Positions 22,937 to 35,642 of a DNA stretch of 64,000 nt are shown one piece after another (the first letter of the stretch is position 1; every line of letters begins with the position of its first letter). The translations under genes and the position numbers were made by a program. Origin of the DNA: Cunninghamia lanceolata (lineage: Eukaryota > Streptophyta > Pinopsida > Cupressales > Cupressaceae). The stretch covers positions 9,052,001 to 9,116,000 of the forward strand of contig BSBN01000860.1 of assembly GCA_027924645.1 (NCBI GenBank), in the 5' to 3' direction. Below the pieces are notes generated by a model. That model saw only the letters and a program-made list of their open reading frames with translations. It made no database searches and was not told where the DNA came from.

Positions 22937-24962
22937 TGTTGAACACACCAAGATACTGAGAGGGGCGTGAATCAATATCTAATTAAACTTCAGGTCCTCT
23001 GGAGCATATTAAAACTTAAGCATTACAACATCAACATAAACATGAGAGACTAACACAATGCACACCAACACATAACACCAAATATATGTGGAAAACATGA
23101 GGAGCAAAAAACCACGGTGAGAATTTACTTACAATATATGAAGCTCAAAATTACAACTTTATTTTAGGGCTAGAACCCAAGGAAGCTACTACTCCCTGAA
23201 AATTTTGATCTAGGGTCACTCCCAAGGAAGCTACAACTCCATGAAGACTTTGTTTTAGGGTCACTCCAAAGGAAGCAACTACTCCTTGAATTGAGAACAA
23301 ACTCAAAAAGATTACAGTATGACAATCCTTCTACTGCCTGAAAATTGACATTGAAATTCACACCTTTGATGATTACAATTCTGCTTCTTCTGATAATTGG
23401 ATCAATTAGACACACTTTTCACTTCCATCACACAAATGTCTTCAAGATGAATCAGGACAGCTTCTAAAACATCTGCTCTTTCTCCTTTAGTCGCACATCA
23501 TAATGCATTTATTTTGCTCCTTTTCTTGCTTGCGAACCTTATCAACCACCTTGCAATCACATGTTGCCTAACTCAATTTGATTTATAGTTTAAACATGAT
23601 ATTACATTGATTACATTGCTTGTCGGCTAGAGACAACATGAAAAATACATGTACAAGTCGGCCAAACAACACACAACATGAAACATGTAGATGATAAGTC
23701 CTAAACAAGACTACACGCTACACCAGCAAAAGACCCATGCCTTGCGGACATCAGCACTTGCTTAACCAGGTCCAAAACATCCTTCACAGCAACAAACATC
23801 AAGGAATTACATCCGCACACTCTGCTCATTTGAAAATAGGACAACCTTAAGCAAAGATATGAAACTTGAAGCATAATGGCCACAACAACTTGAAAACCCT
23901 GTGTGGTACTGGAAACAAAAAAGATCTTCATGAAATTCTTCCAGATGAGTCTACATGACTCATGCAACATCTCCAAACACTCCTTTACCTCCGCACATCA
24001 AATATTTGTGCCACATCTTCAACCATGAACTCTGAGAACACCAAGTCATCCAGAACACTTTGCAACATACTGTCATTGAAAAACTGAGCTTGTGGATCAC
24101 CAAGAAACTTGAAACTACAAGAAAGCATGTAATGCAAATTCATAAACATGTCCACAAAACTGCAAAGACAAATATTCACATTTGGATGAATGTGGAACAT
24201 TCCAATAGGCCTTCAATACCACCTTACTCTGCTAGAACTCATGTCGATATTCTATCATGCATAACTTTCACAACAGATGATCTAAAACTTTGGAATTATC
24301 ATCTTCACAACACCCTTAACACAGTTCCAAAACCGCATAGTCATAACTGCAAATGCAGAGGAATGTGGAGCCAAACATTGTCGTATAGTAAATGTCTTCT
24401 TTAGAACCAACACTGTCTTCAAACTGTCAACTACAAAACACCCTTCCGATAATCCAAACACCATGAAACTTGGAACGTACATGCTTTGACACTATATGAA
24501 GCTATCTTCCAATCCGCAGAGGCACAACATCTTGCCAACATTAGAAACACATTTGATCATCTTAATGCTTCTAATTCCCATATTAATGTATCTTCTTGAT
24601 GCTTCTAATTCCCATATTAATGTATCTTCTTGATGCTTCTAATTCCCATCTTAATATGTCTTCTTGATGCTTCTAATTCCTATCTTAATATAACTTCATG
24701 CTCAACTCTGCATTGATCAAGGCATGACATCCAACCATGAAATTCAATAACCTCATTATACTCAACATGACATCCAACCATGAATTGTATCTTCTCTGTC
24801 AGATAGGACATGACATCCAACCATGAACTGTATCTTCTCTGCTGGATAGGACATGACATTCAACCATGAACACCATCACACAACCATGATAGTGTTGACA
24901 TCAATAACAACTTTGTGATAGTGTTGACATCAATGACAACCTTAGGAACCATATGTGTAACA
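22937..24962 (-). repeat. Copia 3' LTR (left), with internal minisatellites
   Basis: 2026 bp. Near its right side are about four tandem copies of a ~36-bp unit (CTTCTAATTCCCAT core, 24565-24690) and about three of a ~43-bp unit (GACATCCAACCATGAA core, 24725-24870). The other LTR has fewer copies of the first unit. Open frames on either strand inside the LTR are shadows. Confidence 0.9.
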
Positions 24963-25222
24963 ATCTCTCCCTTTGAATTGATGGTGACACATATTTGCAC
25001 ATTTATCCCCCTTTGACATCAAGGACAAAGGGCAACTTCTCTCTTAGGGCATAACTTTTTCTTGCAATAACTAGACTCCCCCTATCATCAGCAACCACTA
25101 CCTGCTCCCCCTGAGAGGTAGCCACCATCAGTCCATGAAAAAGATATAACATGAACTACTCCCCCCTAGACAGATGCACCACTATGCAACTAGCAAGGAG
25201 GGGCAATTACCCCTAACCTCTG

Positions 25223-25960
25223 TCAGAGATCCTCAAAAGTGTCTTTTGCAAGAGCCTTTGTGAAAATGTCTGCAATTTGATCCTTTGTTGGAACATATTC
25301 CAACGTTACTTCCTTATCTACAACCTTCTCTCTCAAAAAGTGATTCCTGATTGCTATATGCTTGGTTCCAGAATACATCACTGGATTCTTGGAAATATTG
25401 ATAGCACTTGTATTGTCACACAAAATAGGAACAAACTCATCATACATTACCTTGATATCCTTTAGGGTTTGCTTCATCCACAACACTTGTGTACAAAATG
25501 ATGTTGCTGTAATATACTCTGCCTCTGTAGTTGATAAGGAGACTAAATTTTGCTTCTTGCTCTGCCAGGAAACCGATCTGCTTCCTAAGAAGAAAGCACC
25601 ACTACTTGTACTTCTATCATTAGCACAACCAACCCAATCAACATCAGTGTAGGCACTCAAATCAAAGTCATTACCTTTTGGATACCATAAGCCATAATCT
25701 AGAGTTCCTTTCAAGTATCTGAATATCCTTTTCACTATCTTTTCATGTGTTTTCTTGGGATTAGCTTGATATATGGCAACCGCACATACTACATGCATGA
25801 TATCAGGTCTAGAAGCAGTCAAGTATAACAATCCTCCAATCATAGATCTATAGAAAGTTTGATCAACCTCTGGAGACTCATCATCCTTGCTCAAATGACA
25901 TCTAGTGACCATGGGAGTACTCACTAATTTTGAATCCTTAATACCAAACTTCTTCAACAA
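25223..25960 (-). pseudogene. Copia RT connection and RNase H, 245-codon open stretch
   Basis: The best-preserved part of the element. It opens with the RT thumb/connection (YRSMIGGLLYLTASRPDI) and contains the RNase H catalytic region (LSAYTDVDWVGCANDRSTSS with the first Asp), LSTTEAEYITAT (Glu), LCDNTSAI (Asp) and the terminal DQIADIFTKALAK. It ends the polyprotein at 25223, about 250 bases before the purine tract. Frame changes separate it from the RT core at 26040-26423. No stop is present within it. Confidence 0.92.
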
Positions 25961-26039
25961 CTCTTTGACATACTTATCTTGATAAATAAAGATACCATCA
26001 TCTAGCTAAGTAATTTTAAGTCCAAGGAAGAAAGACATC

Positions 26040-26753
26040 TCAAACTCTTTGCATCTCCTCTGCAAACCTCTTACACAGATCGTCATCTCCACCAAAGATG
26101 ATGTTATCAACATATACTGCAACTATCAATATCATGTCTCCTACTTCCTTGATGTAAAGATTGCTATCTGTATTACCTTTCTTGAAGCCTTGCTGAAGTA
26201 AGTACTTATCTAACCTAGCATACCAAGCTCTAGGTGCTTGCTTGAGACCATACAAAGCTTTCTTGAGTTTGTCCAGATCTTCTGATATATGAAAACCATT
26301 TGGTTGCTCAATGTAGACTTCTTCCTCTAGATCACCATTCAAAAATGCTGACTTGTCATCCATCTGACATACCTTGAAGTTCTTTTGAGCAACAAGGGCA
26401 AGGAACATTCTCATTGCCTCCATCCTGGCTACCAGAGAAAAAGTCTCCTCAAAATCAATGCCTTCAATTTGTGAATATCATTTACATACCAGTCTTTCTT
26501 TGTTCCTCACAACCTCACCTTCTTCATTCAGCTTGTTCCGGAACACCCACTTTGTTCCTATGACATTTTTGTTGGTTGGTCTGGGAACCAATTCCCATTT
26601 ATGATTCTTCTCTATCTGATCCAGTTCTTCTTCCATTGCTTTTATCCATCCATCATCTTTGCTAACATCAGCAAAGGTTTTGTGTTCTACTTTTAATAAC
26701 GAACACAAGTTTACTTGCTCATGTGTCTTAGCAAACCTTCTCCTTGTCTGCAC
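26040..26753 (-). pseudogene. Copia reverse transcriptase core
   Basis: Two pieces. The first, 26478-26753, has WIKAMEEELDQIEKNHKWEL and GTKWVFRNK, the entry to copia RT. The second, 26040-26423, has SAFLNGDLEEEVYIEQP, KALYGLKQAPRAWY and the active site. There YVDN (about 26100-26112) replaces the canonical YVDD, a G-to-A type change that would abolish one catalytic Asp. A stop and a short gap separate the two pieces. Confidence 0.92.
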
Positions 26754-26974
26754 ACTTTCATTCTTATCTCCAAATATCTGATCTGCTAAGTGGTTCTTCT
26801 AAAAATTCTTTTCTGGAGTCTTAGCCATATGCTTTGGTTCTTGTTCCTTTTCTTCTTTCACTTCTTCTTCATCTTCAATGCATGGAAAGATATCAGATCC
26901 AGAGTCCTCTGAATCTTGTGAGATCTGATACAAGTCTGCATCTACCTTGACATTTGTGTTTTCAATCATCTTTC

Positions 26975-27541
26975 CTAATATTTTTTTGTAACATCTATAG
27001 GCCTTGCTTTTGGTTGAGTAACATCACTTCTTGAATCAAACTTTCCTAGGTCTTCTTCATCTCTTTTGATATAGCATTTGTTGCCAAAGATTTTGAAGTG
27101 TCTGATAGTGGGAGGTCTTCCATACCATACCTCATAAGGGGTCTTAGTGCTATTGACCCTTAGTTGCACTCCATTAATTAGATAAACAACAATGTGAATT
27201 GCTTCCTTCTAGTACATATCAGACAGATCTGCATCTTTCAACATTGCCCTTGACATCTCTTGCACAGTCCTATTCTTCCTTTCAACTACCCCATTTTGCT
27301 GAGGGGTCCTATGAGCTGAGAGATGTCTCCTAATACCATGATCTTCACAAAGCTTTTCAAATTCATTTGAAGTAAACTCACCTCCTCTATCAGACCTTAA
27401 ACATTTGATCTTAGAATATATTTCATTTTCAACCATAGTTTTGAACACCTTAAATTTATTAAGGGCATCTAATTTTTCTCTTAAGAAAGTAACCCAAGTC
27501 ATTCTAGAATAATCATCAATGAGCAACATAAAATACCTCAC
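26975..27541 (-). pseudogene. Copia integrase core
   Basis: All three catalytic residues are visible: Asp in LLIDDYSRMTWV, Asp in CLRSDRGGEF and Glu in NGVVERKNRT. The C-terminal part (KTPYEVWYGRPPTIRHFKIF) follows in the same frame after one stop between 27169 and 27209. The long stretch 26754-26974 between this and RT is a poorly conserved acidic linker. Confidence 0.9.
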
Positions 27542-27586
27542 CTTGTTGACTCTTTACTCTTGTAGGGCCACATAGATAAGTGTGAA

Positions 27587-28249
27587 TCAGCTCCAATGGT
27601 ATTGAAGAAGAGTACTCCTTGGTTTTGAAACTTGTCTTTGTTTGATTTCCCATTTGACATTCCTTACTATGTTTGCAAGCTTGATTATCTTGGGCATGTC
27701 TCTCACAGCATGAGTAGAGCTGATCCTTACCATATTATCAAAATTGTTGTGTCCCATTCTTTTGTGCCACAACCAACACTCATTGGATTAAGCCAACAAA
27801 CATGTTCTTCCATTTACCTCCTTCAGATGATAGATATCACCATATGACTTGATACCTTCTGCAACTAGTTTTCCGGACCTTACCTTTCTGATTTCACAAC
27901 CTTTGGCATGAAAAGTGAGATTGTAACTTTTGTTGCACATTTGACTGACATTGAGAAGATTATTCTTTATCCCTTTGACATAGAGGAAATCCTCGGTCCT
28001 ATTCTCCCCATCAATAGGTATAACACCCTTTCCACAGATTTGTGCTGACTCATCACCACCAAAATTGATAGCTCCACCATCCCACTTCTCAAGGTTGATA
28101 AACTTCTCCTTGTCATCAGTTATATGATTTGAGCAACCACTGTCAATTACCCAAGCCTTGGCTTCTTCTCTTGCATGAAAGACAATCCATACAACCATTG
28201 ATCTATCATTGTTTTGTCTTATTTGCAAGGCATCAATCTTCTCACATTT
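27587..28249 (-). pseudogene. Copia protease and integrase zinc-binding region
   Basis: The protease active site AWVIDSGCSNHIT is intact (Asp-Ser-Gly). It is followed by the conserved GKGVIPI and LLNVSQMC motifs, then, after a single TAA near 27788, the pre-integrase motif LWHKRMGHNNFDNM at about 27730-27772. The frame is the same as that of the gag end upstream; only a TGA near 28248 separates them. The stops are of the kind produced by C-to-T change. Confidence 0.9.
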
Positions 28250-29204
28250 TCAAACATCATCCTTTTTGTCACCAACATTCAGGGCCATGAAAAGTGTTTC
28301 ATCATTTGAATTATCATGATCCTCATCTTCTAAAGAACAACTGCTCTCTATGGAATACATGCTTCTTTTGAACTTGCCTCTCTTGTTACTACCCCTTGAT
28401 TCTTTAAAAGGGCATTTAGACGCAAAGTGACCAACCTTTCCACAATTGAAACATTTGAAAGGTAACTTACCTTTGTATTTTCCAGTGCCTTTCTTTAGTC
28501 TTCTCACAAAATTTTCTTCAGCTTCATCAGAGCTCTCATCTTCATAAAAAATTTCATCCTTTGTCTTCATACTGACTTGTAAAGCAACTTCTTTTTTGGA
28601 GCTTCACTATGAAACTCTATCATTTCAAAAGTAGTAAGGGTACCAAACAATTTGTCTATAGTGATGTATCCTAGTCTGCATTCTCCTCAATAGCAGATAC
28701 TTTATGACTGTAAGATTTGGGAAGAGATTTTAGAGCCTTCTTCACAATTTCATCCTTTTCCACTTTGCCACCAAGACAAGTGATGTCATTGACCACTTCA
28801 TTCACCCGGAGCATATATCCAACAATGTCTTCATCCTATGTCATTTTTAAGGTCTCAAATTTGTTTTTGAAGATTTGCATCTTTACTTGCTTTACTTTCT
28901 TATCTCCTTCATAAATGGTTTCAAGTTTATCCCAAACTTCTTTAGCAGAACTGCAACTCATTACCTTTGAAAGTTCTAAATCAGCTAACCCACTCATGAT
29001 AGCAAACTTTGCCTTGGCATTGTTATTATACTTCTTAACTTCATCTCAGTCTGTAGGAGTAGTAGCAGGAACTTTGTAACCAATCTTGATAGAGTCCCAA
29101 ACATCGCACCCTCGAGAATTGATATAGGCTTCCATCCTTAGCTTCTAGAAAGCATAATTTGTTCCATCAAACCTAGGTGTCTTGCTGGATTTATTGAGTG
29201 CCAT
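28250..29204 (-). pseudogene. Copia gag
   Basis: The minus-strand ATG at 29204-29202 gives MALNKSSKTPRFDGTNYAF, a typical copia gag start. Two Trp positions (after NYAF and in TD-DEVKKYN) are now TAG and TGA. The UBN2-like core follows (KEVWDKLETIYEGDKKVKQ, VNEVVNDITCLGGKV), then a shift. The zinc knuckle CFNCGKVGHFASKC (CX2CX4HX4C) is intact at about 28410-28455. The gag ends with an acidic stretch. It starts about 50 bases from the right LTR. Confidence 0.88.
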
Positions 29205-29257
29205 CCCAGATCTTCCTCAAGTGATTAAGCTTCCTTCAGAGGAACTCCAATACCAAT

Positions 29258-31220
29258 TGTTGAACACACCACGATACTGAGAGGGGGGTGAATCAGTATC
29301 TAATCAAACTTCAAGTCCTTCGGAGCATATTAAAACTTAAGCATTACAACATCAACATAAGCATGAAAGATTAACACAATGCACATCAACACATAACACC
29401 AGATATACTTGGAAAACCCAAGGAGGGAAAAACTACGGTGAGGATTAACTCACAATATATGAAGCTCAAAATTACAACTTTGTTTTAGGGCTACAACCCA
29501 AGGAAGCTACTACTCCCTGAAAATTTTGATTTAGGGTCACTCCCAAGGAAGCTACAACTCCTTGAAGACTTTCTTTTAGGGTCACTCCCAAGGAAGCAAC
29601 TACTCCCTAGATTGAGAACAAACTCAAAAAGATTACAGTATGATAGTCCTTCTACTGCCTGAAAACTGACATTGAAATTCACACCTTTGATGATTGCTAT
29701 TCTGCTTCTTCTGATAATTGGATCAATTAGGCACACTCTTCACTTCCTGTCACACAAATGTCTTCAAGATGAATTAGGACAACTTCTAACATATCTTCTC
29801 TTTCTCCTTTAGTCGCACATCATAATGCATTTATTATGCTCCTTTGCTTGCTTGAGAACCTTATCAACCACCTTGCAATCACACCTCGCCTAACTCAATG
29901 TGATTTATAGTTTAAACATGATATTACATTGATTACATTTCTTGTCAGCTAGAGACAACATGGAAAATACATTTACAAGTCAGCGAAACAATACACAACA
30001 TGAAATGTGTAGAGGATAAGTCCTAAACAAGACTACATGCTACACCAACAGAAGACCCATGCCTTGCGGACATCAACACTTGCTTAACCAGGTCCAAAAC
30101 ATCCTTCATAGCAACAAACATCAAGGAATTACATCCGCACACTTTGCTCATTTGAAAATAAGACAACCTTAAGCAAAGACGTGAAACTTGAAGCATAACG
30201 GCCACAACAACCTGAAAACCTTGTGCGTTACTAGAAACAAAAAAGATCTTCATGAAATTCTTCCAGATGAGTCTACAAGACTCATACAACATCTCCAAAC
30301 ACTCCTTTACCTCTGCACATCAAATATTTGTGCCACACATATTCAACCATGAACTTTGAGAACAAGTCATCCAGAACACTCTGCAACATATTGTCATTGA
30401 AAAACTGAGCTTATGGATCACCAAGAAACTTGAAACTGCAAGAAAGCATGTAATGCAAATTCATAAACATGTCCACAAAAATGCAAAGGCAAACATTCAC
30501 ATCTAGAGGAATGTAGAGCATTCCAACAGGCCTTAAATACCACATTACTCTGCCATAACTTATGTCGATATTCTATCATGCATAACTTTCATAGCGAAAA
30601 GTCAAATGATCTGAAACTTTGGAATTATTATCTTCACAGAACCCTTAACATAGTTCCAAAACCACATAGTCATAACTGCAGATGTGGAGGAATGCGGAGC
30701 CAAACATTGCCACAAAGTAAATGTCTTCTTTAGAACCAATACTGTCTTCAAACTGTGAACAACAAAACACCCTTCTGATAATCCAAACACCATGAAACTT
30801 GGAACATACATGCTTTGACACTATATGAAGCTATCTTCCAATCCGTATAGGCACATCATCTTCCCAACATTAGAAACACATCTAATCATCTTAATGCTTC
30901 TAATTCCCATCGTAATATGTCTTCTTGATGCTTCTAATTCCCATCTTAATATAACTTCATGCTTAACTCTACATTGATCAAGGTATGACATCTAACTGCG
31001 AACTCCAGTAACCTCATTATATTCAACATGACATCCAACCATGAACTGTATCTTCTCTACTGGATAGGACATGACATCCAACCATGAACTATATCTTCTC
31101 TACTCGATAGGACATGACATCTAGCCATGAACACCATCACACATCCATAATAGTGTTGACATTAATGCAACCTTGTGACAATGTTGACATCAATGACAAC
31201 CTTAGGAATGATGTGTAACA
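29258..31220 (-). repeat. Copia 5' LTR (right)
   Basis: 1963 bp, matching the left LTR along its whole length from TGTTGAACACACC to ATGTGTAACA. It has only about two copies of the 36-bp unit (30890-30960) against four on the left, which explains most of the length difference. Confidence 0.9.
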
Positions 31221-31225
31221 ACAAA

Positions 31226-31627
31226 TAGAAAGGTGTGAGTAGATTTTTAAAGGATTAATTAAAAAATACTAATATCCATATCAAAGTCATATAGTTCTTC
31301 AAAGTTGAACATGGAGTCATCCAAAATTGGGAATGTGAAGATGCATTCTTTATTAAATGGAGATTTTCCATGTCTACGTGAGTCACATGGAGTACATTAC
31401 AAAATTTTGATGGATACAAAGGAAATTTTAGTGGATATATTAGTCATTTAACTATTTTTAATATTTATGCCTTCAGACTTGGAACAACCTTCAAAATGGA
31501 TTCTCAAATTTTTCATATTTTAATAAGATTAACTCATGTGAATCAATAACAAACACAATGAATATTTTTAAAATATATTAAGTCAAATACAATAATTACA
31601 TCCATAGATAATTTACAATGAAGTAAT
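31226..31627. other. Spacer between two copia elements
   Basis: About 400 AT-rich bases of pre-insertion DNA with no gene. Confidence 0.6.
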
Positions 31628-32080
31628 TGTTAGAAATCTTGAACAAGATGTGAAAACTAGGAACTTTATGAGAGAGATTCTAAGCTACATAAACTGGAAA
31701 ATGGAAAACAAAAGCAAACCAACAATTTTGAGAGATACCCAAAAAAATTGATGTGATAGAATTGCATTAAGAGCTCAAAGCTACATACAAAGAATGACAT
31801 AGTAACTAGACAATGCATTCAAGATGAAAAATACAAGCTAGGAGATGAGTATGTATAGACTATGAGAGAGGGGAGAGGTGGCAAATATGACCAATGGGAA
31901 GAGTCACCACCATAGCCTAAAATAGGCAATTGTAACTCCCATGGAAGATGTTGATACCTTGCACCCACTTACACTAATACTCACTTAATTATCCCTAAGC
32001 AAGCTTGATAACATGTAGGAAAACCTCAGAATATAGGAAAATAAATAACCCAACTAGGAAAATAAAAACCTACACTAACA
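31628..32080 (-). repeat. Outer copia 3' LTR (left)
   Basis: 453 bp with TG..CA ends, followed at 32081 by the polypurine tract CCCCCCTT in + strand reading. Confidence 0.92.
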
Positions 32081-32289
32081 CCCCCCTTAAGCACAACTTA
32101 TGTGGATGAAAAGATGGGTCCTGGCAAATGAAGAATGATGAGGTATCCATGTATATAAAAATCCTCCCCAAAGAGAAGAAGCCCCCCAGAAAAGAGAGAA
32201 AAGCCCCCCTGCCCCAAATATAGAGAGAGAAGAGATCCCCTAGAGTAGAGAGAGTCAAGACTCTGAGTGAGAGGACTAAGAAGCCCCCC

Positions 32290-33764
32290 CAAAAGTTAAA
32301 GCCTCTCACACCCCTAGCAAAGCTTGCAGATGAAGATACTTGCTTTTTGTGAAGGGTTTGGTGAAGATATCAGCAACCTGCTTGAAAGTCAGATAGTAGC
32401 AAAGGTTAATGACATGGCCACAGATGAACTCCTAGATGTAGTGCATGTGGACCTTAATGGGTTTGGTTCACTAATGATGGACCGAATTTCTAGAGATCTG
32501 AATGACACTCTGATTGTCACAAAATATGAACGATGATCATCTGATCTGGATACCAAACTCAGTGAGAAGATTTTGCAGCCAGTTGGCCTCAATGGCAGCA
32601 TTCACAACCCCTCGATACTTGGCCTCAGTAGAAGGTAGAGCAATTGTAAACTGCTTCTTGCTCGACCAACAAATAGGACCTAAACCAAGTGAGAAGCTGT
32701 AACCTAAAGTACACTTGTGATCTTGAGAATCGCTTGCCCAATCTAAATTTGTGTAGCCCACCAAGTGAAGATCAATGCTCGTTGCGTAGTGAATCCCAAA
32801 ACTGTGAGTACCCTGAATGTAGTGAAGGATCCGCTTGGCTGCTTTCTAGTGCAACTCATGGGGCTCTTGCATGAATCAAGAAACCATGTTTACAACATAT
32901 GAAATGTCGGTATCGTATGAGTCAGATAAATGAGACTCCCAACAAGCTGTCAATAAAAAGGGCCATCAACAAATGAAGAAGAACACTAAGCCTTAAGTTT
33001 GACTCCAGAAAGGAAGGGAGTCGGAACAGGTTTATAATCAACCATATGTAACCTCGAGAACAAATATAGAGCATACTTGGACTATGTGAGTGTGATCCCA
33101 GAAGCATATTGGAAGATCTCAATCTTGAGAAAGTAATGCAACAAGCCCAAGTCAATCATCAAAAACATGTCATGAAGGGCATATTTGCCTACCCCAATGG
33201 TAGATGAAAAACTCCTTGTAATCAACAAGTCATCAACATACAAGACCAAAAATAGAAGTGAATCATCCTACTGCAAAATATATATATTGGGATTAGAATG
33301 GCATCGAGTGAACCCAACTGTTAGAATGAAGGAGTCCATCTTGACATACTAGGCCTGAGGAGCCTATTTGAGGCCATAAAGAGACTTCTGAAGATGACAC
33401 ATAAGTGAAGAACCCTGAACAAAACCCTGTGGTTGCTCCATGTAGATCTCTTGAAGCTCACTGTGAAGAAAATCACTTTTCACATCCATCTAGTGTACTT
33501 CCCAATGATTGGCTGCAATAATAGCAAGAACAAGTCAAATGGAGTTCATTCTAGCAACTGGCACAAAAGTCTCAGAGTATTCAATCCTAGGAACCTGGGA
33601 GAATCCTTTGGTGACCAAGAGAGAGCCTTATGCTTATGAACTAACCCATCTACAACAAATTTTTTCCAATAGATCCATTTACATTGAAAAAGTTTTCTTC
33701 CCTTAGGAAGAGGGACAAGATCCCAAGTGCAGTTCCTCATCAAGGAACTATACTCCTCTAGCAT
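32290..33764 (-). pseudogene. Outer copia reverse transcriptase-RNase H
   Basis: It begins near 33764 with NCTWDLVPLPKGRKLFQCKW, then runs through many shifts. The RT active site LVLYVDDLLIT is intact at about 33215-33245, and KSDFLHSELQEIYMEQPQGF lies at about 33430-33475. RNase H is clearest at 32537-32764 (YTNLDWASDSQDHKCTLGYS, LPSTEAKYRG). The tail QVADIFTKPF lies near 32350. Plus-strand ORFs here are shadows. Confidence 0.85.
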
Positions 33765-33806
33765 AGTTGTATCCCACTTAGGAATACCAAAAGCCTCTCA
33801 AAAGGA

Positions 33807-34127
33807 CTATGGATCATAGGCAGTAGCAATGAAGACATGTGGAGCATCCTGGAATTGTGAATGAGTCTGCCTAGTGTCTGATGGATCCCCAACCCAATCG
33901 GCTACAGACTGTAAAGTCTGTCTAGCCCAAAGTGGACCAAAAGTTAGAGAATCGGGAGGAGAATCATCACCCTTTGAATGATGACTAGGAGAGGAAGTAG
34001 GTGAATCCTCTAAATCGCTCTCAACATTAGAAGTGGAGGTAGAAGACTCATCATCATCAAGAATCTTCTCAGGTGAATTTGACTCATTAGAAGAGCTTTC
34101 ATGTAGCCCAAGTAACTCCAATGTCAA
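33807..34127 (-). pseudogene. Outer copia integrase-RT linker
   Basis: An open frame of 106 codons rich in Ser, Asp and Pro (DDDESSTSTSNVESDLEDSP, SPSHHSKGDDSPPDS). Such low-complexity acidic linkers between integrase and RT are normal in plant copia polyproteins. No catalytic motif is expected. Confidence 0.65.
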
Positions 34128-34259
34128 AGTAGGAGATTGAGAAGTGATAGGAGTTGAGCTCGAAGAGCCCTCCTCAAACTGAACATTCCTCTCGATGAAA
34201 AACTCATGTGTAGTAGGGTGGAGCAGTCAATAACCCTTTACACTATCAGGATAGCCTAC

Positions 34260-35010
34260 AAATATTCAAGGCCTACTCTGTGGATCCAAGGCCTTACGTT
34301 TCTCTGCAAGAATGTGGGCCCATGTAGGAGAACCAAAAACTTGAAAGTGCTTAATTGATGGTTTCCAACCGCTCCAAGCTTGAAAAGGAGTGACTCCCTT
34401 CAAGGATCGGTGAGAAACATGGTTCTGTATATAACAAGCACAGTTAATAGCCTATACCCAATATTGTGGTGCAAGGGATTTGGAGTGAATCATGCAGATC
34501 ACCATTTCCTTCCAGGACCTATTCTTCCATTTTGCCACACCATTTTGCCAAGGAGTGTATTGAACTGAACGTTGCAGATCAATCCCCTCTGAAGTGCAAA
34601 ACCACCCAAATTGATGGTTGACATATTCACCACCATTGTCAGTGCACAAAACCTTGATGGCTTTCCCAAATTGCTTCTCTACAAAATTTTTGATGTCTTG
34701 AAAGTGATCAAATACCTTAGACTTTTGTTTGAGAAAGTACACCCAAGTATATCAAGAAAAGTCATCAATGAAAGTTAGAACAAATCTAGCCTTGTTGAAG
34801 GATGGACGAGGAAATGGAGTAGCCAAATCACTTCGAAATAACTTTAGTATCTATGAAGCTCTTCATGCCTTACCTTTGTCAAAAATTTCCTTAGGATGCT
34901 TACTAGGAATGCAAACTTGGAAAACACCACCTAAAAACTGAACTGAACGCATTCTTGTGACTATGCTCTATTGGTTGAGTTGCTGCAGGTAGCAGAATTT
35001 AAGATGACCA
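34260..35010 (-). pseudogene. Outer copia integrase
   Basis: The zinc-binding part (LCHEWFGHLKF, about 34975-35005) comes first, then FIDDFS-YTWVYFLKQKSKVF with the first Asp and VLCTDNGGEYVNHQF with the second. The third catalytic residue should lie in NGVAERKNRS; here the frame reads NGVAKWKNRS, so the Glu is Lys. The stretch 34452-34742 is the longest open part. Several stops lie between the pieces. Confidence 0.85.
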
Positions 35011-35032
35011 AACCACTCATGGCATAGTCTAC

Positions 35033-35642
35033 TCACATCATCTGAATGAGTGAGCAAAATAGACAAAGGAGGATCAAGAACAAAGTGAGAAAAAAATATA
35101 GCTGTGATTGATGGGCTGCTCTCCTAACTGCAACTATAGAACCACTGTGTAACTCATGAATCACCACTAGATCAGGAGTGAACTCAACCTGCTTGCCTAA
35201 ACCTGTGTGAGTGATATGATATACTGATAGGAGATTAGCTGATAATGAGGGCATAGAAAGAACATCATGGAATGTGCCATCCCCCACATCAATAGACCCT
35301 CTCCCACACACCTCAATAGGAGTGTTATCACCCATCAAAATAGAAGGCATAATACATGGCTCCAAAGATGCAAGTTCTTCCTTAGATGAAGCCATGTGGT
35401 GTGAAGCCTCTGAATCAAGAACCCAAGTGGATGGTTGTGAAGCAAATGCTACAAGGGCCTTACACTTTCCTTTCCCCTTGTTATTATCCTTTGTCTTGTT
35501 AGACCCCTCATTAGAACTTTGTTTTATAGATTCAGGAACATTGATATTATTCTTCTCAAGAATGAATGTCGAGTGATCAATTTGTTTCTTCAAACATTTG
35601 TGTTCATCATGACCGGGTCTTTTACAATAGGCACATTTGACT
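35033..35642 (-). pseudogene. Outer copia gag zinc knuckle and protease
   Basis: On the minus strand the knuckle CAYCKRPGHDEHKC (CX2CX4HX4C) sits at about 35590-35635, right at the gypsy insertion point. The frame continues through a Lys/Asn-rich linker to the protease WVLDSEASHHMASS, where the usual Asp-Ser-Gly is Asp-Ser-Glu. It then runs to IHELHSGSIVAVRR. Reading the frame across the gypsy insertion into 45369 keeps it open, which fixes the insertion site. Confidence 0.88.

Larger units (their letters stand above)
22937..31220 (-). mobile_element. Full-length Ty1/copia retrotransposon with intact target duplication
   Basis: Two LTRs of about 2 kb (22937-24962 and 29258-31220) with TG..CA ends flank a minus-strand gag-protease-integrase-RT-RNase H region. 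The 5-bp flanks are ACAAA on both sides (22932-22936 and 31221-31225), a perfect target duplication. A primer-binding site on the minus strand (TTGGTATTGGAG, about 29244-29257) and a purine tract (AAGGGAGAGAT, 24963-24973) are in the right places. The coding part is mostly in one frame but has several stops and some shifts, so the copy is dead. Confidence 0.95.

Noticed and set aside
24060..24404. 114-codon + strand ORF inside the left LTR of the copia element
   Set aside because: It lies within LTR sequence; the matching region of the other LTR does not keep it open, and it has no family features.
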